From assembly GCF_008642275.1 (NCBI RefSeq), contig NZ_CP029189.1, positions 4,996,501-5,060,500 of the forward strand: DNA of 64,000 nt, given 5' to 3'. Position 1 is the stretch's first letter; every line of letters begins with the position of its first letter. This document shows, piece after piece, positions 27,260-34,075 of the stretch. Below the pieces are notes generated by a model. That model ran no database searches, was not told the DNA's origin, and was given only the letters and a program-made list of their open reading frames with translations. This DNA comes from Streptomyces venezuelae (GTDB lineage: Bacteria; Actinomycetota; Actinomycetes; Streptomycetales; Streptomycetaceae). Position numbers and translations under genes: made by a program.

Positions 27260-29017
27260 CTACAGGGTCAGCCCGTGGCCGTGCGGGAAGACGGGGTCGA
27301 GGGTGTCGTTCGGCACATCCGGACGGGAGGCTTCGACGGCCTTCATCGAGCGCGGGAGCTCGAAGGGGAGCCGGCCCTCGGGGGTGGCGCGGCCGAAGGC
27401 CACGTCCAGCAGGGCGGCGTCGCCGGCGCCGTAGTCGGCGATCAGGGCCGCCGCGCGCTCGGCGATCTCCGGGATGACGGCGGCCCGCTCCAGGTTGATG
27501 CAGACCAGGGTCGGGATCCGGTCCAGGAGGGCCAGGATCTCCGCCAGCTCGGGCTCGGGGAAGGCCAGCGAACCCGAGTGGAAGTAGGACTCGAAGACGT
27601 TCTCGCGCGGCTCGTACGGGGTCCGCAGCCGCAGGACGGCGAGATCCGCGTCGGCCGGGTCGGTGACGACCTCGCCGTACCCGGCGGCGACGGCCGCGTC
27701 CACGTTCCGCACGTACAGCCTGGGCCCCGTGGTGAGCGGGAGCAGGCCGTCCGGGTTGGTCAGCACGGTGAGGGAGCGGCGCTGGGCCGCGGCCCCCAGG
27801 GCCGTGAAGTCGGACCGGCCGACGATCTCGGCCGCCGCGTCCGGGTCCACGTACGGGTCCTCGAACAGGCCGAGCGTGAACTTCTCCCGCAGCAGGCGGC
27901 GCACCGACTCGTCGATCCGCGACTGCGTGACGCGGCCCGAGCGCACCAGCTCCACGATCACCTCGGGGCACTGCTCGCCGCCGAACTGGTCGCAGCCGGC
28001 CTCCAGACCGCGTGCCGCCCGCTCGGCCACGCTCAGGTGCTCCAGGCCCCAGGCGCGCGCCGGGTGCACCTGCCCGAAGATCGTCGCGTCGTTGAGCAGC
28101 CCCCAGTCGCTGCAGACGATGCCCTCGAAGCCGAGCTCCTCGCGGAGGAGACCGGTGACCACGCCCTTGTTGAAGCCGAAGCCGACCTCCTCCCAGTCGG
28201 TGCCCATCGGCTGCCCGTAGTACGGCATCATCTGCGCGCACCCGGCGGCGATCGCGGCCCGGAACGGCTCCAGGTGGTGCTCGCGCATGCCGCCCGGGTA
28301 GACCTGCTCCTTGCCGTGTGCGAAGTGCGGGTCCTCGCCGTCCTTCTGCGGGCCGCCGCCGGGGAAGTGCTTGACCATGGCGGACACCGAGCCGGGCCCG
28401 AGGGCCGGGCCCTGCAGGCCCCGTACGTACGCGGCCACGAGCTCGCCCGTCAGCCGGGCGTCGGAGCCGAAGGTGCCGGACTGGCGGGCCCAGCGCGGTT
28501 CGCTGGCCAGGTCGATCTGCGGGTGCAGGGCGACGCGGAAGCCGACGGCGAGGTACTCGCGGCGGACGGTGTCCGCGAACCGCCGGACGAGCCCGGGATC
28601 ACCGATGGCGGCCAGGCCCAGGGCCTCCGGCCAGGCGGAGAAGGCGCCGGAGTTGAAGGACGCGCCGATGTTGTCGGTGAAGGTGTGGCGCGGATCGGTG
28701 GAGAGGGTGACCGGGATGCCGAGGCGGGTGGCCGCGGCCATCTCCTGGACGGCGTTCTGCCAGCGGGCCATCTCGCGGGGCCCGTAGGTGCCGAGCAGGT
28801 TGAAGTGGGTGAGGGAGCGGTCCTCGATCAGCTCGGGCGTGGTGAAGGGCAGCATCGAGCCGTCGGTCTCGGTGACCGGGGTGCCGTCCGCGTTCATCAT
28901 CAGCATCGAGTGGAAGAGCTGGCCGGCCTTCTCCTCCAGGGTCATCCGCGAGAGCAGGTCCGCCACGCGGCGCTCGACGGGCAGGGCGGCGTCTTTGTAG
29001 TCGGGCGTCGCGTTCAT
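27260..29017 (-). CDS. Glycoside hydrolase family 3 (beta-glucosidase type)
   Basis: A 585-residue hydrolase removing terminal beta-linked sugars. Residues to about 330 form the catalytic barrel, with KHFPG at 216-220 and the nucleophile Asp304 in VCSDWG; the C-terminal part is the alpha/beta sandwich. No signal peptide is visible from the chosen start, so it probably cleaves imported oligosaccharides. The ATG at 29017 has AGGAG upstream; a longer frame has no ribosome site. It is divergent from a TetR gene at 29160, a common regulator/enzyme arrangement. Exact sugar specificity is unknown. Confidence 0.92.
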   Translation of the reverse strand: MNATPDYKDAALPVERRVADLLSRMTLEEKAGQLFHSMLMMNADGTPVTETDGSMLPFTTPELIEDRSLTHFNLLGTYGPREMARWQNAVQEMAAATRLGIPVTLSTDPRHTFTDNIGASFNSGAFSAWPEALGLAAIGDPGLVRRFADTVRREYLAVGFRVALHPQIDLASEPRWARQSGTFGSDARLTGELVAAYVRGLQGPALGPGSVSAMVKHFPGGGPQKDGEDPHFAHGKEQVYPGGMREHHLEPFRAAIAAGCAQMMPYYGQPMGTDWEEVGFGFNKGVVTGLLREELGFEGIVCSDWGLLNDATIFGQVHPARAWGLEHLSVAERAARGLEAGCDQFGGEQCPEVIVELVRSGRVTQSRIDESVRRLLREKFTLGLFEDPYVDPDAAAEIVGRSDFTALGAAAQRRSLTVLTNPDGLLPLTTGPRLYVRNVDAAVAAGYGEVVTDPADADLAVLRLRTPYEPRENVFESYFHSGSLAFPEPELAEILALLDRIPTLVCINLERAAVIPEIAERAAALIADYGAGDAALLDVAFGRATPEGRLPFELPRSMKAVEASRPDVPNDTLDPVFPHGHGLTL

Positions 29018-29072
29018 GGCGGGGCTCCTGGAGCACGGGACCGGGCGGATCGGCACGGTCACGGTAGAGCCG

Positions 29073-29096
29073 AAAACCGTGCACCTGCTAGGTTTT
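29073..29096. promoter_or_regulatory. Candidate operator in the GH3/TetR divergent promoter
   Basis: The inverted repeat AAAACC-N12-GGTTTT lies in the 142-nt gap between the divergent glycosidase and TetR genes. The AT-rich arms stand out in this high-GC context and the size suits a TetR-family dimer. Confidence 0.4.
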
Positions 29097-29159
29097 TGAA
29101 AAGTGAGCCGGGTCACACCGGTCGGGTGGCCGAAAAGGGCCGCGGCTTAAGGTGGCGCC

Positions 29160-29867
29160 ATGGCACAGGAAACGGGGCGGCCGCAGCGCAAGGCCTCGAA
29201 GGGATCGGCCCGGGGGACCTACGCCGTCGGTGACGCCCGGCGGCAGAAGATCCTCGACACCGCCGTCGAGCACTTCGCGCAGTGGGGCTTCAACGCGTCC
29301 TCACTCGCCCGCATCGCCGCCGACTGCGGGATCACCCAGGGCGGACTGCTGCACCACTTCCGCGGCAAGGAGGACCTGCTGCTCTCGGTCCTCGCCCAGA
29401 GCGAGCAGCACGACGTGCAGCGGCTCTTCAGCGAGCCCGCGGAGTCGGTCGCCGCCCACTTCGCCACCGTCGTGGAACTCGCCGCCGACAACGAGCGGCG
29501 GCCCGGCATCGTCCGGATGTTCAACACCCTGGTCGGCGAGTCCGGCAACCCGGAACACCCGGCGCACGCGTACTTCGCCCAGCGCTACGACCGGGTGCTC
29601 GGCTACACCGTCGACCTGCTGGAGGCGGGCGTCGCACGCGGCGAACTGCGCCCGGACACCGACTGCGAGGCCGTCGGCAGGGAGACCCTCGCCGTCATGG
29701 ACGGCCTGCAGATCCAGTGGGTGCTGGCGCCCGCGAGCGTGGACATGCCGGCCCGGCTGCGCGGATTCCTGGACCGGCTGCTGCGGGACGTCTCGGCCAC
29801 GGGTACGGGCCTGCCGGCGCCGGGCGCGGACGTGCCGGCGCCGGGTGCGGGTGTGCACCCGGCGTGA
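29160..29867 (+). CDS. TetR-family transcriptional regulator
   Basis: A 235-residue repressor-type protein. The helix-turn-helix (SSLARIAADCGITQGGLLHHF, about 47-67) is at the N-terminus, with the usual KEDLL after it; the ligand domain follows. The C-terminus carries a short Pro-rich duplication (LPAPGADVPAPGAGV). It is divergent from the glycosidase gene and probably controls it and itself. AAGGTGG precedes the ATG. Confidence 0.9.
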   Translation: MAQETGRPQRKASKGSARGTYAVGDARRQKILDTAVEHFAQWGFNASSLARIAADCGITQGGLLHHFRGKEDLLLSVLAQSEQHDVQRLFSEPAESVAAHFATVVELAADNERRPGIVRMFNTLVGESGNPEHPAHAYFAQRYDRVLGYTVDLLEAGVARGELRPDTDCEAVGRETLAVMDGLQIQWVLAPASVDMPARLRGFLDRLLRDVSATGTGLPAPGADVPAPGAGVHPA

Positions 29868-29879
29868 GCTGCTCCGTAC

Positions 29880-29918
29880 GCGGCCGGGCCGGCCGCCTGC
29901 GCGGGACCGCTGGTCCCG
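29880..29918. terminator. Double hairpin between convergent genes
   Basis: Two adjacent perfect 7-bp hairpins, 29880-29886/29890-29896 and 29902-29908/29912-29918, fill the gap between the TetR gene and the convergent lipoprotein gene. Confidence 0.55.
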
Positions 29919-29925
29919 GACCGGC

Positions 29926-30528
29926 TCAGGGGGCGTCCTGGCCGCCGGTGAACGGGGGCAGCGCGTCCAGCACCCGGGTCAGGGCCTCCGGCATGGACCC
30001 CTGGTCCGCGGCCACCTCGTGCCCGTCGTGCACGAAGGCGTAGAAGAAGCCGTCGTAGATCGTGGGGCCGCCGCTGGCGATCCGGGGCAGCCGGGCGAAG
30101 TCGGCGTCCCGCAGGGCGGTGCGCAGGCCCGTGAGCTCCGCCGCGGTCAGCTTGCCGGTGCCCGTCGGCTTCGCCTGGGCGTCCAGCCGGGTGAAGGAGC
30201 CGTCGCCCTTGACGACGAGGGTGTGGGTCCGCCCGGCGAAGCCGCCGGTGCGGGTGACCCGGACCAGGGTCTCGCCGGGGGCGGGGACCCGGCCGGCGGT
30301 GGGGCTGGTGGTGGGGTCGGCCGTCGCGCCCGGGTCTGCGGACGCGCTCGTACCCGTACTCGTACCCGGACTCGGGCCACTCGGACTCGTGCCCGGACTC
30401 GTCGTCGTGCCCGGCTGCGTGGAGGGCTTCGGGGCCGGGTCGTCACCGCCGTCGGACCCCGAGGGCCCGCAGCCCGCCAGGACCACCGTGCTCAGCACCG
30501 CCACCGCCACCGCTCGTAACGCGCGCAC
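29926..30528 (-). CDS. Putative lipoprotein
   Basis: A 200-residue lipoprotein with lipobox LAGC (Cys20), a Ser/Thr/Pro/Gly-rich linker to about 80 and a small globular C-terminal domain (GETLVRVTRTGGFAG, LTAAELTGLRTAL). No function is recognised. The GTG at 30528 has GGAGG five nt upstream; an upstream frame start would overlap the divergent glycosyltransferase gene. The linker resembles wall-spanning spacers. Confidence 0.82.
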   Translation of the reverse strand: MRALRAVAVAVLSTVVLAGCGPSGSDGGDDPAPKPSTQPGTTTSPGTSPSGPSPGTSTGTSASADPGATADPTTSPTAGRVPAPGETLVRVTRTGGFAGRTHTLVVKGDGSFTRLDAQAKPTGTGKLTAAELTGLRTALRDADFARLPRIASGGPTIYDGFFYAFVHDGHEVAADQGSMPEALTRVLDALPPFTGGQDAP

Positions 30529-30563
30529 ACCCACCTCCGGGGGACTCGTGTCCAACCCCGAGT

Positions 30564-31958
30564 ATGGAGTCCGCACACCTGTTGCGACACCTGTCCCGAC
30601 CGCACGCGGAGGCCGACATCAGCCGGATCGCCCCCTGGCGCCCGATCCCGCCGCTGCTGGCCGTGCTCCTCGGCCTGTGGGGCCTGGAGCGGGGCGGCAG
30701 CATGTGGCGCGACGAGTCCGTCACCTGGCAGGTGGCCCACCGGCCGCTCGGCGGGATCGTGGAACTGCTGGGCCGGGTCGACGCCGTCCACGGCCTGCAC
30801 TACGTGCTCCTGCACGGGGTGTTCCAGGTGTGGGAGGGCGGCCTGTGGGCGCTGCGGCTGCCCTCCGTCGCCGCCACCGCCCTCGCAGCCGCCGGAGTGG
30901 CCGCCGTCGCCCACCGGCTCGCGGGGGAGCGGGCCGCACTGCTCGCGGGCTGTGTCTACGCCGTGCTGCCCCCCGTGCAGATGTACGCCCAGGAGGGGCG
31001 CTCGTACGCGCTGGTCGCCGCCGCGGTGGTGTGGGCGACGTACCTGATGCTGCGCGAGCGGTGGCCGGCCTACACGGTGGTGCTGCTGATCGGCTGCTGG
31101 CTGCACGAGTTCGCCGCGCTCGCCCTGCTCGCCCACGCGTTCACGGCGTGGCGCTCGCGAGGCTGGCGCCGCAGTGCCGTCGTCGTGGCGGTCCTGCTGC
31201 TGCCGCTCGCCGTGGTGAGCGCCCGGCAGGCCGAGCAGCAGCTCGGCTGGCTCGGACGGCCGAGCTGGCAGGACTGGGTGGCGTACGCGGTGGTGGGCGC
31301 CGCGGCCCTGCTGCTCGCCCGGGGCGCCCCGGGCGACCTCGTACGGGTGGCGCTCCCGCTCGTCCTGCTGCCGCCCGGGCTGCTGATGGTGGTCTCCCTG
31401 TTCAACCCCTGGTACGTCGACCGGTACGTGATCTACGCGCTGGCCGGGCTCGCCCTGCTGGCGGGGGTCCGGCTCGCGCAGGCCGCAGGGTGGTGGCCGT
31501 GGCTGCTGGCGGGCGCGCTCCTGGTGCCGTTCGGCATCTGGTCGGTGTGGCTGCGTACGCCCGAGAGCCGCAAGGACGACGTGCTCGCGGTGGCCGCCGC
31601 GGTCCGGGAGCGGGCCCGGCCGGGGGACGCGGTGCTGTTCATGCCCTCCCGCAGGCGCGAGTGGCTGCTGTCCTCGCCCGAGCTCTACGGGGAGCTGCAC
31701 GACGTGGCCCTGGACCGGAGCCCGGCGGCTTCGCACAGCCTCCAGGGCACCGAGCTGCCCCCGGACCGGATCCGCTCGGCGCTGCTGTCCTCGCCCCGGG
31801 TGATCGCCCTGCTGGACCCGGCGGGTCAGCCGCTGGACCCGTACCCCCGGGAGGCGGTCAAGCGGGAGGAGCTGGCCGCCCGCTTCGACCTCTGCTCGAT
31901 CACCGGGGTGCGCGGCGCCCGGGTGGCGGTCTACGCCCGCCCGGGCACCTGCGACTGA
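30564..31958 (+). CDS. Polytopic membrane glycosyltransferase (GT-C type)
   Basis: A 464-residue integral membrane protein with about nine hydrophobic segments and the GT-C acidic motif WRDES in the first extracytoplasmic loop (about 48-52), as in ArnT/PMT-like mannosyltransferases that use polyprenyl-phosphate sugars. The last 130 residues are a soluble domain. It may glycosylate wall or lipid components; the acceptor cannot be read from sequence. It is divergent from the lipoprotein gene with a 35-nt gap, so the two promoters overlap. Confidence 0.82.
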   Translation: MESAHLLRHLSRPHAEADISRIAPWRPIPPLLAVLLGLWGLERGGSMWRDESVTWQVAHRPLGGIVELLGRVDAVHGLHYVLLHGVFQVWEGGLWALRLPSVAATALAAAGVAAVAHRLAGERAALLAGCVYAVLPPVQMYAQEGRSYALVAAAVVWATYLMLRERWPAYTVVLLIGCWLHEFAALALLAHAFTAWRSRGWRRSAVVVAVLLLPLAVVSARQAEQQLGWLGRPSWQDWVAYAVVGAAALLLARGAPGDLVRVALPLVLLPPGLLMVVSLFNPWYVDRYVIYALAGLALLAGVRLAQAAGWWPWLLAGALLVPFGIWSVWLRTPESRKDDVLAVAAAVRERARPGDAVLFMPSRRREWLLSSPELYGELHDVALDRSPAASHSLQGTELPPDRIRSALLSSPRVIALLDPAGQPLDPYPREAVKREELAARFDLCSITGVRGARVAVYARPGTCD

Positions 31959-31963
31959 CCGTG

Positions 31964-32072
31964 CCGGGCTCGGGCCCACCGGCCGGGCTCGGGCCCACCG
32001 GCCGGGCTTCGGCCCACTGTCCGGGCTCCGGCCCACCCGCCGGAGCCCACCGGCCGGGCTCGGGCCCACCCG
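31964..32072. repeat. 19-bp tandem repeats
   Basis: Copies of a 19-bp unit beginning CCGGGCTCGGGCCCAC lie at 31964, 31983, 32002, 32021 (contiguous) and 32054. Each unit contains an inner palindrome. The block follows the glycosyltransferase stop codon and may act as its terminator. Confidence 0.85.
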
Positions 32073-32076
32073 CCGT

Positions 32077-32110
32077 GGTGCCGCGCCGCCCGGGGTGCCG
32101 CGCCGCCCGG
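32077..32110. repeat. Exact 17-bp tandem duplication
   Basis: Two identical 17-bp copies (32077-32093 and 32094-32110) follow the 19-bp repeats in the same 248-nt intergenic gap. The rest of the gap holds only the sulfurtransferase ribosome site. Confidence 0.85.
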
Positions 32111-32206
32111 GAGCCGGTGCGCCGCGCACCCCCGCCCCGCGGGCCGGAGCGCGGCGGGGCGCAGGATGGGGGCGACCCGTGTCGTCCAGCCGGAGGTGCC
32201 TGCCGC

Positions 32207-33121
32207 ATGACCACACCGCAGAACGCGCCGCTCGAAGCCCTGCCCGGAGCCCTGCCCGAGGTCCTTCCGGAAGCCCTCCCCGGACCGCTCGTCGGGGTCG
32301 ACTGGCTCGCCCACCGGCTGGGAGCCCCCGGCCTGGTCCTCTTCGACGCCTCCGTCGGCGCCCACCGCGCCGCGGCCCGCAGGATCCCGGGCGCCCGCCC
32401 CTTCGACCTCGACGGACCCCTGTCCGACCACACCGCGCCCGCCCCGCACACCATGCCCGGGGCCCCGGAGTTCACCGAGGCGCTGCGTACCCTCGGCGTC
32501 GAGGACTCCGACACCGTCGTCGTCTACGACGGGGCCGGTGTCTACTCCAGCGCCCGTGCCTGGTGGATGCTGCGCGCCATGGGCTTCGACCGGGCCGCCG
32601 TCCTCGACGGGGGACTGCCCGCCTGGACCGCCGCCGGACTGCCCGTCGAGGCCGCCGCCCCCGCGTACGGGGGCCCGCGCGGCTCGTTCAGCGCACGGCC
32701 CCGGGCCGGGCTGCTGGTCGACAGCGCCACCGTCGCGCGGGCCCTGGACGACCCGGCCGCCGCCGTACTCGACGCCCGCACGCGGGAACGCTTCGCCGGT
32801 ACCGCCCCCGAACCGCGCCCGGGCCTGCGCGGCGGCCACATGCCCGGCGCGGTCAACCTGCCGTTCGCCGAACTCCAGGACGCGGACGGCCTGATGCGGC
32901 CGGCCGGAGAACTGCGCGCCGCCTTCCGGGCGCTGGCGGGGGACCGGGAACGGCTCTACCTGAGCTGCGGTTCCGGTGTGACCGCCTGCGTCCTGGCCCT
33001 CGGCGCCGACCTCGCCGGATACGAGGAGATCGCGGTGTACGACGGCTCCTGGAGCGAGTGGGGCGCGCCCTCGGAACTCCCCGTGACCACCGGCGGGTGG
33101 CCATCGGCGAGCGGGGGATAG
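32207..33121 (+). CDS. Rhodanese-type sulfurtransferase
   Basis: Two-domain rhodanese transferring sulfane sulfur from thiosulfate or 3-mercaptopyruvate. The active cysteine is Cys254 in YLSCGSGVTA, whose loop (CGSGVTA) resembles 3-mercaptopyruvate sulfurtransferases. The inactive N-terminal domain spans about 30-150. The first 27 residues are an unusual Leu-Pro-rich repeat (EALPGALPEVLPEALPG) not seen in typical members. GGAGG at 32192-32196 fixes the ATG at 32207. Confidence 0.92.
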   Translation: MTTPQNAPLEALPGALPEVLPEALPGPLVGVDWLAHRLGAPGLVLFDASVGAHRAAARRIPGARPFDLDGPLSDHTAPAPHTMPGAPEFTEALRTLGVEDSDTVVVYDGAGVYSSARAWWMLRAMGFDRAAVLDGGLPAWTAAGLPVEAAAPAYGGPRGSFSARPRAGLLVDSATVARALDDPAAAVLDARTRERFAGTAPEPRPGLRGGHMPGAVNLPFAELQDADGLMRPAGELRAAFRALAGDRERLYLSCGSGVTACVLALGADLAGYEEIAVYDGSWSEWGAPSELPVTTGGWPSASGG

Positions 33122-33186
33122 CCCCACCGGAGGCCCGGGTACGTGCCCCATCGGCCCGGGGGGCGTTCGCGACCCAGAATCGGGCC

Positions 33187-33981
33187 ATGACCACTCACAG
33201 CACGTCCGCCCGCACGGCCCGTACCGCCCGCACCGGCCGCAACGCGCTCGCCGCGCTCGCCGCGCTCGGCGCCGGCCTCCTCCTCGCGGGCTGCTCCTTC
33301 CCGGGCGGCGCCTTCGCGGACGACGCCTACAAGACGGCGGCCGCCGACGCCACGGTCACCGAGGCGGTCAAGGCGGTGAAGGTGACGGGGGCCCGGTCCG
33401 GCTCGATCGACGTCACCCCCGGGACCGGCCCCGGCGTCACGGTCCACCGCACCGTCCACTACCGCGGGGACACCGTCCCGGCGACCGGCCAGAACGTCAC
33501 CGCAGGCGTACTGACCTTCAGCGACAGCTGCACCGGGAACTGCTTCATCGACTACCGGCTGGAGGTGCCCGCCGCGGCCACGGTCGAGCTGGAGAGCTCC
33601 AGCGGCGACATCACGGTCACGGGCGTGGCGGGCGCCGAGGTGAAGGCCGACTCCGGGACGGTCACGGCCGGCCGGATCGGCGGCCCGCTGAAGGTCGGCA
33701 CCTCCTCGGGCGGGATCACCGCCACCGAGCTGTCCGGCCCGAGCGCCGAGATCCGCACCTCCTCGGGCAACGCCCGCCTGGCCTTCACGAAGGCCCCGGG
33801 CTCGGTGCTCGCCGAGACCAGCTCGGGCGACGTGACCGTGGAGGTCCCCCGGGCCCCCTACCGGATCAAGGTCTCCACCGACTCCGGCGACCGTGACGTC
33901 ACCCTTCCCGACGACGCCTCCGCCCCCTCCCAGCTCTCGGTGGAGACCAGTTCGGGCGACATCCGCATCTCCGCGGTCTGA
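33187..33981 (+). CDS. DUF4097-type lipoprotein
   Basis: A 264-residue lipoprotein with a twin-arginine-free basic signal sequence and lipobox LLAGC (Cys about 36). The mature part is a beta-repeat domain with recurrent SSGDI/SSGGI/SSGNA/SSGDV motifs, typical of DUF4097 putative adhesin beta-helices. No clear ribosome site precedes the ATG, so it may be leaderless or translated from the upstream message. Function is unknown; it sits just upstream of lon, whose promoter begins at its stop codon. Confidence 0.85.
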   Translation: MTTHSTSARTARTARTGRNALAALAALGAGLLLAGCSFPGGAFADDAYKTAAADATVTEAVKAVKVTGARSGSIDVTPGTGPGVTVHRTVHYRGDTVPATGQNVTAGVLTFSDSCTGNCFIDYRLEVPAAATVELESSSGDITVTGVAGAEVKADSGTVTAGRIGGPLKVGTSSGGITATELSGPSAEIRTSSGNARLAFTKAPGSVLAETSSGDVTVEVPRAPYRIKVSTDSGDRDVTLPDDASAPSQLSVETSSGDIRISAV

Positions 33982-34004
33982 CGCGTTCGCCCCGGGCGAA
34001 CGCG
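33982..34004 (+). promoter_or_regulatory. ClgR box upstream of lon
   Basis: GTTCGC-N5-GCG at 33985-33998 matches the published ClgR activator motif exactly and sits in a larger palindrome with 10-bp arms (33982-33991 / 33995-34004). ClgR activates clp and lon genes in Streptomyces, so activation of this lon is expected. Confidence 0.82.
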
Positions 34005-34034
34005 GCTCGGGGAACATCGGGAGGCGCACATGCA

Positions 34035-34053
34035 TTGAGTCGGCAGAGCTCAA
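34035..34053 (+). promoter_or_regulatory. HAIR element (HspR operator) upstream of lon
   Basis: TTGAGT-N7-GCTCAA matches the HAIR consensus CTTGAGT-N7-ACTCAAG at 11 of 12 core half-site bases shown. HspR represses lon in Streptomyces, releasing it on heat shock. The element lies 22 nt before the lon ATG, overlapping the likely transcription start. Confidence 0.85.
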
Positions 34054-34075
34054 CTTCACTGCCGGAGGGAAGATC

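Noticed and set aside
31964..32110. CRISPR array
   Set aside because: Units are contiguous with no unique spacers and no cas genes nearby.
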